A DNA stretch of 64,000 bases from assembly GCA_035048485.1 (NCBI GenBank), contig CM068592.1, forward strand, positions 36,526,001 to 36,590,000. Reading direction: 5' to 3'. The stretch comes from Pteria penguin. Taxonomy: Eukaryota > Mollusca > Bivalvia > Pterioida > Pteriidae. The notes under the pieces were generated by a model. That model was not told the DNA's origin and searched no databases. It saw only the letters and a program-made list of their open reading frames with translations. Each line of letters begins with the position of its first letter. The stretch's first letter is position 1. Shown here piece by piece: positions 1 to 12,200 of this stretch. Made by a program: the position numbers and the translations under genes.

Positions 1-739
1 AAATTCCCCAAAAACCAAGAATGTTCGGCCACCAGAACTTCATCAAGTGGTAATAATTATAACCATATGAGAAAGGTGGTCGAGAAAGTGGATAGAGAGT
101 GTTGTAGTTTATGGTTTGTTCGTTTATTGGACTCTGTATATCAGTGATATCGACTAAAACATGTTTGATAAGGTTCTAACAGAGTATTTATTGAAACCCC
201 ATTCTTCATGAATGAAGTATCACAGAATATTTAATTTGTCATATTGTCTCCCCTTTTTAAAAGTCCACGACAAAGCATTATGTGATAATTTTCTTTGGAT
301 AAAGAACTGACAGACGCGAAGTCAGAAGTTTCAATAACTAAATCGAGTATGAAATGATAATCATGCGTATACATCAAATCCAACGGAAGTATCCGCGGGT
401 TCGAACCCACATTGCGCCGTTTAGGTTGATGACTTCTTCGTTTAGCGTCAGAATATCAGTGAAAAGTCAAAGGAAACTACATCAAACCTCAGTAAACAAT
501 CTTATTTTAGCAACACCAAGTCCCTCTCCTGGCACGCTGTTCAGTAATTTCACTCATAACGCTCATATATTTAAATGCGTATGGTGTGAAAATCGATTTT
601 GTTATAATATGACACTAGTTATTAATTCCAAAAACATATCTATTGACGACATTTTGTCATGCCACACGGGTTAAAACTGTGTAACAGCAGAAACACATGT
701 TTCGCTGAGGGGCAATGATAAATATAGAGAAAGGGGGGG

Positions 740-773
<34 letters not shown>

Positions 774-3540
774 GAATATATAATTACACTGACAACGCTT
801 TATTTTTTTCTTTAAACCTAGATGCAATTTGAATCGGTTTTAATTTGCTACAATTTCGCCTTTTTGTGAATCTAGAATATCACTTCTTATATAACAATAA
901 AACGAGCCGCTGTTTTGCATTAAGTAATAAATATCTAATTAAGGAAAAGTCCTTAAAATAGAAACTGGATTTTCGACAACAGCTGAAGGTAACAAGGGTT
1001 AATGAAAGAAGTGGGCATGAAACACGAGAGAAGACAGCTGTACGCCGTGCGTCTACTATATTTATTGTTCATGAAAATACGAATCGTGCCTGTCCTTTCA
1101 ACTCTGATACACGGTAGAAAAAATAACAATAAAAACTATGGGGCTTGTCTTTATCCTTTTATCTCTATAGAATTTGGGGATACATTGAAAAATACATTAT
1201 GAAAGAGAGCTTTCAGTTTTCATTTTCCTGTTTATGACTGACATATTTTCCAAAAGGGATAGCTGCTCCATTTGGCAACACACTGGTATAGTGATTTGAC
1301 TGACATTAGTCGCTCTCTATCGTAAAGTCCTCTCGGGCGATTTTGTTCTTCGTTGACCTGCGCCCACATCTGTTTGTTGCAGGATAACAGACAGAGGGCC
1401 GAGAAGGGAGGGGGCGTTCACATCCTTGAACTGTGGAGCATTTTCTCTTTTCCCATAGGAATACTTACGGGATTTCAACATTTTCGTTTTCATTCCAAGA
1501 GAAAATTGAACATGTTAGATTTGTCATGATAGAGATTTTTATTATTGAAAAGGAGGTAAAATTAACCATCCTCGAAAACACATGTTGCCCTGTATACAAA
1601 AGAAAAATATGAACATGGCTTGCGGTGCTAGCATTCTGAGGTAGATACCTAAAATGTGGCTGTGCATGTGTGTAGAGGAGAATGATAACCGCCTGTTTCC
1701 GTTCCATGACTGGAAAGCGATGTAAAACCCTTATCAGCCAAACCAACCACCAGTTGTCACTGACTGATGCCCTTATATACACAAGCAAGGTTGATGCCAT
1801 TGAGTTGCATTCGTATTCAGTTATACATGGGTTCGATTCGTTAACAAGTGTTGCTCAGGTATGTCGGGTGTATCTCTGTAGCAGGAGACGCTCAGCTGGA
1901 ACCTCTTCAAATGAAGAAGTCTTTAATGACACTTAAAATGATCTCTGGTTGTCTGAAGACTTAAGTGACGGTACATGAACATGTAGCTTACACTTTACTC
2001 ACTGCCGACACTGTGTATAGATGAAATATTCCCAACAACAATATAACATAACAGCCTTGATAAAGCTGATATTATGCGTAAATAAACCTTAATTGAATAC
2101 CACTTTCCTTCTCTCCTTGTATGTTTTGATCAAAACTGAAGATAGTTAAGTGTATTTTATATTTGCAATAAGTGTTTCACACTAAGTATAGAAGCCATGA
2201 ATTTTTGTAGTCGCAGAGGATACTTATAAATGGCTTGAGTTGCCATTAAAGTGTCAATCATACCGTGAAGTGAGAACAGAACAGAATCAAACTGTTACAC
2301 GTAGTACATACGATAGGAGTTTTGAGCTACGTCACCAGCGCCTTACACGGATTTGTGGTATTGACGTTCTGCTCAGATCTAGATGTGACGCGCTAATCAG
2401 GTGCCGCCACTATGTCCCGGAAACCCCGTTAGCGCTATGCATCCTAACAAACGATTGGGTGCAATACAAATCTCATCTTAGCGTGAAAACAAACATATAT
2501 CAATGACAAGGTGCACTGACGAAAATAGAAAGGGTGGGGAGTTGCAGGGGTTGCAACCCTACCTTTGGTCGTAAAATTTTCCCAGAAAGGAAGGTAATTT
2601 TTGACTATTTTTAGTGCTGCACCCCCTCCCTCTTCCATACCGAACCGAGGCTGTAACCCCCTTTCAAATATTTCTAGACCTGCCTATGAGGTGCCGTCAC
2701 AATACAGATGTAATACGGTACCACTATGTTCAATTACACAAAACCGTATAAGATGAAACATGCTCAGCATGCTGTGGAACATACAGATGTCAATTACCAT
2801 CCTGGTTTTGCTCTTTGTATTGTAATAGAAATTATGATATCTTTGATAGCTGTATGATCAATGCCTCAATTACAGCACATTGTTGAACAGCGCATTTAAA
2901 CGTCACCTTAAGATCAAAACGTTGTATTCATTGCTATTCATATAAAGAGGTCTCATATCTAAATTCGATACTGAATGAAATACTGTTTTCCGCCCCGTGA
3001 ATGATGGACACTATAAATTAATCATCGGGTTAGAGATGATCATTTATTCGTGTCGCCAGCATTGATTATGTGTCTTCATAATCAGATTAGGAATCAATGT
3101 GGCGAGATTAGATGTTCTACACTTATTCTCGTTTTATATTGTAAAGATGAAGATTTGCATGATGCTCAGGTGTCATGTTTTTTAAATAGAATAACTTATA
3201 TATAAATACATACACTATCTGTTTATCATCACAAAATGATTTATTGTAGATTTTTGCTACAAAATGTCATCAACTACAGCCGTACAGATGTACTAAAATT
3301 ACACATAATCGAAACTCGACGAGTCTAAATTTTGCTATAACAGGGTTGTGAGGTTATACTTCACACATTCTTGCTGTATAAGCGAATCAATCAGTAGTCT
3401 CTACCCGATCATCCCTTTTATAAAACAAATGAACTTTTTGTTGTGGAGGTCACAGAACCCGGACATGTGACCTATCGTTGTGAAAATTGACTTTATAAGA
3501 GTTTCCTTTTAGGTCCGCTTTATGTAAACACGGTATTAAA
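1..3540. other. Non-coding flank without recognised gene
   Basis: AT-rich. Only short chance frames (for example 354-674 and 2240-2506) with no domain features. A GCAGGAGACGCTCAGCTGG stretch near 1880 weakly resembles the tail of the retroelement copies at 52150 and 53840. Confidence 0.5.
743..770. repeat. (CT)n microsatellite
   Basis: About 14 uninterrupted CT units. Confidence 0.95.
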
Positions 3541-3935
3541 GTGTATAAAACATGCCGGCAATAGTGTAATCCTTGCCGTCAAGTATGTATATCATGCCGT
3601 CAAGTGTGTATATCATGCCGTCAAGAGTGTATATCATGCCGTCTAGTGTGAATATCATGCCGTCAAGTGTGTATTTAATGTCGTTTTAAAACTGTGTATA
3701 CAATGGAGTCATGTGTATTTGCCATGTCGTCGTGTGTATATCATGGCATCAAGTGTGTATACCATGCCGTCAAGTATATATATCATACCGTCAAGTGTGT
3801 GTATATGATGCCGTCAAGTATGTATATGATGCCGTCAGGTGTGTATATCATGCCGACAAATGTGTATACAATGCCGTCAAGTATGTATACCGTAACGTCA
3901 AGTGTGTATATCATGCAGTCAAACGTGTATAGCCT
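3541..3935. repeat. 21-bp minisatellite
   Basis: About 18 diverged copies of ATCATGCCGTCAAGTGTGTAT. The unit is a multiple of 3, so two frames stay open by chance. Confidence 0.93.
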
Positions 3936-4181
3936 ATCTTAGTCAATGTATGTACGTCCTTGATGCTGTTCATTTATCTGTCTATCAAGGGTTTCATATT
4001 ATTGGTCCGTGTTCTAGCATTTTATAGCAAACACCCGTCTATCTACTATTATGTAACATTAATCAATCTATCTACCATTTTATAATACGGTCATTTGTTT
4101 GATATTGAAGCTTTTTTAAATGGTTATGTGACTAACATCAGTATTTATGAAATGACATATCTTTGATGATTTTGACATTTA

Positions 4182-4452
4182 TTGATTGATTGATTGATTA
4201 TTGTTTTACGTCACTTCACGATTATTTAACGTATATGGTGACGACATCTGCCTGATGCATTGCATACAAATTTAGACCTTTGCAACAGACCCACCCGAAG
4301 CAGTGAGGGATCTTTTACGTGCCACGCCTACCGTGACACGGGACCTCGATTTTTACTGTCTCATTCGAAAGACAGAACACCGTTGTTCCCAGGGTGGGAG
4401 TCGAACCCGGGACCTCTCGGTCACGAGCCGAGCACCTTATCCACCTTTTTTT
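4182..4452 (-). mobile_element. tRNA-headed SINE with (ATCA)n tail
   Basis: Read on the minus strand it starts with a tRNA-like head: GGATAAGGTGCTCGG, an anticodon arm with perfect CTCGG/CCGAG stem and CGT in the loop, and a B-box-like GGTTCGACTCC. A body resembling dispersed mollusc SINEs follows (GGTCCCGTGTCACGG, GCACGTAAAAGATCCCT), and it ends in AATCAATCAATCAAT. It is flanked by ACATTTA at 4175-4181 and 4453-4459, a good target duplication. The 5' acceptor-stem half of the tRNA is missing. Confidence 0.72.
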
Positions 4453-4459
4453 ACATTTA

Positions 4460-5034
4460 AAAATAAGTTTAAGTATTTGGAAGATAGTTACCGCTAATTG
4501 TTTACCATTGCAAAGTTCCATCTTTAAAATAAGACGTATCGAACTTTAAATTACGTCCGAAGAAATGATGTCCGATGGTTTGGACGTCAAACTGGCATCT
4601 ATGCTAGCATTGTTAGTTCGACATGATAACGTCCCTCCGTGGCTGTTGCTGTCTATAGCATTGCGGTTATGGCACGTAGATCTATACATTTGCCTTATCT
4701 CACGTAAAAAACAAATTCTAACACGTACATGTAATGTGTTATCAAATATTTCCTTTGAAGCAAAGCATTGTATACTACAATCTATAATTCTCCCAATAAA
4801 GATCAGATATACTCAAAAGGAAAGAAATTATTATGACTGGCTTTTCTTTCTTTTTTTCTTAATAAAACCAAACTTTGAAAATATATTTATATAGGTTTAT
4901 TTGATATTAAGTTGGCAGCGATTTATATTGAAACTTCTATAGTGTTTAACACTATGTGTCATGCACAAAAATGCAGCACACTGTCGAGGCAGTAGAAACT
5001 TGACTAACTGCTTGGCATATTTCCTTCCTTGCAG
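4460..5034. other. Presumed intron or 5' flank of the lectin/CUB gene
   Basis: AT-rich, with a chance 109-codon frame at 4565-4894. The pyrimidine tract of the first lectin exon's acceptor is at its end. Confidence 0.5.
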
Positions 5035-5286
5035 ACGTGACGAACATCTACAGTACAGATGCCTGTCGAAATTCTGGAAAATATCTTAAGTGTTCCCATG
5101 GCAATGTTCTCCGTATCCATGACGTCAAGTGCATACCCGGTAGCTATACCTGCCCGGAAGTAGATAAAATCGTCTCTCTTTGTGAAGGTCAAAGGTCATG
5201 TGATAGCATTGGATTACGCCAACAGTTGCGAACTTGTCAGAGCCAAGCGAAGCAGACGATACGGGTGACATATGGATGCGAAAAAG
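5035..5286 (+). CDS. Exon: first SUEL/galactose-lectin-like domain
   Basis: Pyrimidine-rich acceptor ending GCAG at 5034 and GTAATA donor at 5287. Entry completes a codon begun upstream, exit is phase 1. The roughly 80 residues show the SUEL pattern: GKYLKC, GNVLRI, C-x-G-Q-R-S-C, and a terminal IRVTYGC block like the family's final K-x-L-x-V-x-Y-x-C strand. Eight cysteines are in typical order. A symmetric 1-1 exon is normal for shuffled extracellular modules. Confidence 0.8.
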
Positions 5287-6192
5287 GTAATAAATTGAAT
5301 TGTATTGTATTAATTAGTTCTACTTCCACTTTCATTTTCTTATTATATATTCCTTTAGTTTTGTTTCGTCTTATATTTCTCTATCTAGAAATAAAGATCT
5401 TAGATTTGAGATTACTTCCTTCCAAATGAAAATTTTGAGTTTTTACCCTAAATTACCCTAAATTAATTTAATGCCTTAAAATAGCATAAGTTTATTTATT
5501 TTTTTTGGGTTTTTTTTTTTATTTTGTTTTGTTTTGTTTTGTAAGTTTGATATGTGTTCTATGTGTTCTGACATGGTTGTTCGAAGTACTTTAAAAGAAG
5601 TTCAAGGGTATCTAAATACCTGTCTAATACAAACCCAACCAAACTTACTATATTTTGTGGAAAGAAGTTGTTTGATGTTCAATTATTGTATCACAACTAT
5701 TATAAACTTTGATAAAGCTTTATTTGAATGTTTTCGTCGATGCATGTGCATAGATTGCTGTCGCATTTTAATAACTCAGACCATGCAGTCGTTCTCTTTG
5801 ATGACTTGAAGTTGTCTAATATTGCGTTATACTTGATAGTACAATATTTTAACTACCTTTTCAGCAAGCATATCACCGCCATGCCGAACCAATATATGCA
5901 GCCAAGAAAGTAGAGGTCTGATTTGTAACACAGGTGACGTCATCCACATTATTGGCGCCAAATGTGAGCATGGAAAGACGAATTGCTCTTGGAAAATTTA
6001 CCACAATTTGTTTACGATCTGCGAAGGCAGACAAACATGCTATGCGTCCGGTTTGCGGTTGCTAAGTTTGAGATCTGTATGTGAGAAGACACTGCGAGCC
6101 TCTGCTAATGTATTCGTCGACTACATTTGTATCGAAGGTAAACATCAGTTGAATTTCTTGTGCTTAACTAATGTTTGGAATAGAACAAGTAA

Positions 6193-6272
<80 letters not shown>

Positions 6273-9200
6273 GTATTAAGTGCGATTTATGTAAAAGAAA
6301 AGCACCAAAAACAAAAACCACCCCAAAATACAAAAAAACCCAAAATAAAAAACAAAACAAAAAAAAAAAAAAAAAAAAAACCACACACTCACTCGGTGAA
6401 CACACCTAACTAAATGATGTTTCAAACATGAGTACCAATCAATAGAAAACTGCAAAACCCTTTCCATTCCCACTTAGCACATACCAGCATCTATATATGA
6501 ATAAATAAAGTGAAATCCGATAATACTTTCAGTGCTATGACCCATTTCTAATCTCTAATGCAGGCCGTCAAGGCGTTTCTCATAAATATACGAGTCTATC
6601 TGATTTTCTGACGTCCGTTAGGATAGGCCAAACTTATTGGACCATAAATGAATCATATAGTCTTGAAGTTGGTTTCACTTTCTTTTTTACTGAAATTGGC
6701 AATAAAAGTGGCGAAATATCTTTTTCTTTCACAATCGTCTAATATATATATATATATGACAAAATTTCTTCTTTCACAAAGTGTTCTTGTTGTATTCCAC
6801 AGAGTTCAATTAAACCCTGTATATCCATCCATCATGGTGTAATGGAAATGGTGTAAATATAGAATATCGATAAGTTTTTGATGCATTGTAAACTCCATAA
6901 AATGTTTGATCTTGGAATGACAAATTGTGGCTTACGCAGTATGATGTAAAACACGATAGTAACTCGTATTATGTCACTTTTACACTAAGAACTAAGAAAG
7001 AAACACTCTCCTATGAAATATTACAATTAATGATAATGTATTAGAAATACTCATTATTTGAATATTTAATACATCTTAAGTTTAAACTCTTTATTAGTGT
7101 TAATATAGTTTTATTTTAATATACACCAAACAGTTTCACGGTGGATAGTCATAAATTCTCGGACAACGGAGGAGTACGCTTCTCCCATCTAGCTTGTTGC
7201 TCCCTACATCTCCCGGAAATCAGGGGAATAGGCTTCTCCTGTCCAGCTTGTCACTTCCTTCATCTCCCAGACATCAGGGGAATATGCTTCTCCTGTCCAC
7301 CTTGTCGCTCCCTTCATCTCCCGGACATCAGGACAGTAGGCTTCTCCTGCCCAGCTTGTCACTCCCTTCATCTCCCACACATCAGGGGAGTAGGCTTCTC
7401 CTCTCCAGCTTGTCACTCCACTCCCTTCATCTCCCGGACATCAGGGGATTAGGCTTCTCCTGTCCACCTTGTCACTCTTTTCATCTCCCAGACATCAGGG
7501 GAGTAGGCTTCTCCTCTCCAGCTTGTCACTCCACTCCCTTCATCTCCCGGACTTCAGGGGATTAGGCTTCTCCTGTCCACCTTGTCACTCCCTTCATCTC
7601 CCGGACGTCAGGGGAGTAGGCTTCTCCTGTCCACCTTGTCACTCCCTTCATCTCCCAGAAATCAGGGGAGTAGGCTTCTCCTGTCCAGCTTGTCACTCCC
7701 GTAATCTCCCAGACATCAGGGGAATAGGCTTCTCCTGTCCACCTTGTCGCTCCCTTCATCTCCCGGACATCAGGACAGTAGGCTTCTCCTGCCCAGCTTG
7801 TCACTCCCTTCATCTCCCACACATCAGGGGAGTAGGCTTCTCCTCTCCAGCTTGTCACTCCACTCCCTTCATCTCCCGGACATCAGGGGATTAGGCTTCT
7901 CCTGTCCACCTTGTCACTCTTTTCATCTCCCAGACATCAGGGGAGTAGGCTTCTCCTCTCCAGCTTGTCACTCCACTCCCTTCATCTCCCGGACATCAGG
8001 GGATTAGGCTTCTCCTGTCCACCTTGTCACTCCCTTCATCTCCCGGACGTCAGGGGAGTAGGCTTCTCCTCTCCACCTTGTCACTCCCTTCATCTCCCAG
8101 AAATCAGGGGAGTAGGCTTCTCCTGTCCAGCTTGTCACTCCCGTAATCTCCCGAACATCAGGGGAGTAGGCTCCTCCTGTCCAGCTTGTCACTGCCGTCA
8201 TCTCCCGGACATCAGGGGAGTAGGCTTCTCCTGTCCAGCTTGTCATTCCCTTTATCTCCTAGACATCAGCGGAGTAAGCTTCTCCTGTTCAGCTTGTCAC
8301 TCCCTTCATCTCCCGGATATCAGGGAAGTAGGCTTCTCCTGTCCAGCGTGTCATTCCCTTCATCTCCCGGACATCATGGGAGTAGGCGTCTCCTGTCCAG
8401 TTTGTCACTCCCTTCATCTCCCGGACATCAGAGGAGTAGGCTTCTCCTGTCCACCTTGTCACTCCCTTCATCTCCCAGACATCAGGGGAGTAGGCTTCTC
8501 CTGTCCAGCTTGTCACTCCTTTCATTTCCCGGACATCAGGGGAGTAGGCTTCTTCTGTCCAGCTTGTCACTCCCGTCATCTCCCGGACATCAGTGGAGTA
8601 GGCCTCTCCTGTCCAGCTTGTCGCTTCCTTCATCTCCCGGACATCAGGGGAGTAGGCGTCTCCTGTCCAGCTTGTTACTCTCTTCATCTCCCGGAGATCA
8701 GGGGAGTAGGCTTCTCCTGTCCACCTTGTCATTCCCTTTATCTCCCGGACATCAGGGGAGTAGGCGTCTCCTGTCCAGCTTGTTACTCCCTTCAGCTCCC
8801 GGAGATCAGGGGAGTAGGCTTCTCCTGTCCACCTTGTCACTCCCTTTATCTCCCGGACATCAGGGGATTAGGCTTCTCCTGTCCACCTTGTCACTCCCTT
8901 CATCTCCCGGACATCTGGGGAGTAGGCTTCTCCTGTTCAGCTTGTCACTCCCTTCATCTCCCGGACATTAGGGAAGTAGGCTTCTCCTGTCCAGCGTGTC
9001 ACTCCCTTCATCTCCCGGACATCGGGGGAGTAGGCTTCTCCTGTCCAGCTTGTCGCTCCTTGCATTTCCCGGACATCAGGGGAGTAGGCTTCTCCTGTCC
9101 AGCTTGTCACTCCTTTCATTTCCCGAACATCAGGGGAGTAGGCTTCTTCTGTCCAGCTTGTCACTCCCGTCATCTCCCGGACATCATGGGAGCAGCCTCT

Positions 9201-12200
9201 CCTGTCCAGCTTGTCGCTTCCTTCATCTCCCGGACATCAGGGGAGTAGGCGTCTCCTGTCCAGCTTGTTACTCTCTTCATCTCCCGGAGATCAGGGGAGT
9301 AGGCTTCTCCTGTCCACCTTGTCACTCCCTTTATCTCCCGGACATCAGGGGAGTAGGCGTCTCCTGTCCAGCTTGTTACTCCCTTCAGCTCCCGGAGATC
9401 AGGGGAGAAGGCTTCTCCTGTCCACCTTGTCACTCCTTTCATTTCCCGGACATCAGGGGAGTAGGCTTCTTCTGTCCAGCTTGTCACTCCCGTCATCTCC
9501 CGGACATCAGTGGAGTAGGCCTCTCCTGTCCAGCTTGTCGCTTCCTTCATCTCCCGGACATCAGGGGAGTAGGCGTCTCCTGTCCAGCTTGTTACTCTCT
9601 TCATCTCCCGGAGATCAGGGGAGTAGGCTTCTCCTGTCCACCTTGTCATTCCCTTTATCTCCCGGACATCAGGGGAGTAGGCGTCTCCTGTCCAGCTTGT
9701 TACTCCCTTCAGCTCCCGGAGATCAGGGGAGTAGGCTTCTCCTGTCCACCTTGTCACTCCCTTTATCTCCCGGACATCAGGGGATTAGGCTTCTCCTGTC
9801 CACCTTGTCACTCCCTTCATCTCCCGGACATCGGGGGAGTAAGCTTCTCCTGTTCAGCTTGTCACTCCCTTCATCTCCCGGACATTAGGGAAGTAGGCTT
9901 CTCCTGTCCAGCGTGTCACTCCCTTCATCTCCCGGACATCGGGGGAGTAGGCTTCTCCTGTCCAGCTTGTCGCTCCTTGCATTTCCCGGACATCAGGGGA
10001 GTAGGCTTCTCCTGTCCAGCTTGTCACTCCTTTCATTTCCCGAACATCAGGGGAGTAGGCTTCTTCTGTCCAGCTTGTCACTCCCGTCATCTCCCGGACA
10101 TCATGGGAGCAGCCTCTCCTGTCCAGCTTGTCGCTTCCTTCATCTCCCGGACATCAGGGGAGTAGGCGTCTCCTGTCCAGCTTGTTACTCTCTTCATCTC
10201 CCGGAGATCAGGGGAGTAGGCTTCTCCTGTCCACCTTGTCACTCCCTTTATCTCCCGGACATCAGGGGAGTAGGCGTCTCCTGTCCAGCTTGTTACTCCC
10301 TTCAGCTCCCGGAGATCAGGGGAGTAGGCTTCTCCTGTCCACCTTGTCACTCCCTTTATCTCCCGGACATCAGGGGAGTAGGCTTCTCCTGTCCAGCTTG
10401 TTTCTCCCGTCATCTCCCGGACATCAGGGGATTAGGCTTCTCCTGTCCACCTTGTCACTCCCTTCATCTCCCGGACATCGGGGGAGTAAGCTTCTCCTGT
10501 TCAGCTTGTCACTCCCTTCATCTCTCGGACATTAGGGAAGTAGGCTTCTCCTGTCCAGCGTGTCACTCCCTTCATCTCTCGGACATCGGGGGAGTAGGCT
10601 TCTCCTGTCCAGCTTGTCGCTCCTTGCATTTCCCGGACATCAGGGGAGTAGGCTTCTCCTGTCCAGCTTGTCACTCCCTTCATCTTCCGGACATCAGGGG
10701 AGAAGACTTCTCCTGTCCAGCTTGTCACGCCCTTTATCTCCTGGACATCAGGGGAGTAAGCTTCGCCTGTCCAGCGGCGTGTCACTCCCTTCATCTCCCG
10801 GACATCGGGGGAGTAGGCTTCTCCTGTCCAGCTTGTCAATCCCTTCATCTCCCGGACATCGGGGTAGTAGACTTCTCCTGTCCAGCTTGTCACTCCCTTT
10901 ATCTCCCGGACATCGGGGTAGTAGACTTCTCCTGTCCAGCTTGTCAATTTCTTCATCTCCCTGACATCAGTTGAGTAGGCTTCTCCTGACCAGCTTGTCA
11001 CTCCCTTCATCTCCCGGACATCAGGGGAGTAGGCTTCTCCTGTCCAGCTTGTCACTCACTTCATCTCCCAGACATCGGGGTAGTAGGCTTCTGCTGTCTA
11101 GTTTGTCACTGCTTTCATAAAAATTTCACATTTCTATTTTTAATTTTCAGCGTTTCTGTTCCCAAGCTGTAAACCGATTTTGTCTATAGCTAAAGAGATG
11201 GACAAATAGAATGACCGAACACAACCTATATGCCCCTAATCTCTGATTCTGGGAGAAGAGTAAAATTAAAGCCCCACAGCTTGGTCTCGCTGCATTAATA
11301 GTCCATTCGTTACGCTTTATTTAACTTGAAGATTCGTTTGAAATTGACAGTCTCTACTACAGTATGTTCAGGATGAATCCTACGTCGATATTTATACGAG
11401 TCAAGGATACAAAGTGAAGGACATCCATGCCATTCTATGACTTCATTTATAGAAGTCCATAAAAGACATCAGTCCGTGAAATCGCTATCACATCAGCGTA
11501 ATAAACTTTGTTCCCGGCTTCTGGCTACATTCTTGTAGCATCAAAGGATACTTAAGTTTTTGTATGGTCTGGATTTTACGGAAAACTTGATAAAAGCGAT
11601 GTAAATTAGTTGAGGTTTGAATGTAATCACTTTGGAATCACTTCGTGGCGTTTTGATACAAGCTGCACATTAGCGTCAAAGCATAGTAATCCCATTTTTT
11701 GTAGGGTCCAATGTTAATAATTAAACTTCTAACACGATTTACACAAACTTCATTATCTTAGCTCTATATAACCCACATATCAAAATGTTTCTCAATCCCT
11801 CTTCTGTCAAAATATATATCAACAGTTTACTATAGGTAATCCATTTTAATTTTGAGAAAATCTAGCTGAAAGAGAGGACCCCCAAAAGCTTGCCACATTA
11901 CTAGTGTAAACAACAAAACTTTTCAAGTTAACAACAGGGTAATGACATTAAAATTCATGATTTTATAGGAGAATCAATCTTAATTTATAGATAATTAATT
12001 ATATAATAAAACAAGACAAAGTGATGCCCCGCATTTTGCATTTAAGCAGCTGTGCTGTAAGAACATCAATGATTAAGGACCGTCATAGAAATGTTACTGT
12101 GTCTGGGAGACACAAACGATGCCCCCGCAAATGTAAAATGTTGTTATAAAATCCACAATGGAGTACAGTAATACATAGCCAGCAGAACAATAGGGCAACA

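Noticed and set aside
1002..1202. Candidate signal-peptide exon for the lectin/CUB gene
   Set aside because: A GT in phase 1 occurs after a hydrophobic stretch near 1110, but the leader is long and basic, the donor (GTAGAA) is weak and 4 kb separates it from the first lectin exon; too speculative.
3694..3942. Two overlapping frames rich in Met/Tyr/Val
   Set aside because: By-products of the 21-bp minisatellite.
4385..4450. Possible tRNA gene on the minus strand
   Set aside because: Only the anticodon arm and B box are good; the acceptor stem is incomplete and it continues into a SINE body with a tail and target duplication.
4565..4894. 109-codon frame
   Set aside because: AT-rich composition, no domain, no splice-site support; likely chance.
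6008..6409. 133-codon frame ending in poly-Ile-Tyr and Lys
   Set aside because: Only the first part is real (second lectin exon, ending 6137); the rest reads through the donor into the TA microsatellite and A-rich tract.
7141..11055. Long frames in the 54-bp array (up to 445 codons) resembling a repeated zinc-knuckle protein
   Set aside because: Unit length divisible by three, five frames open at once on both strands, no start context or splice logic; explained by the tandem repeat.
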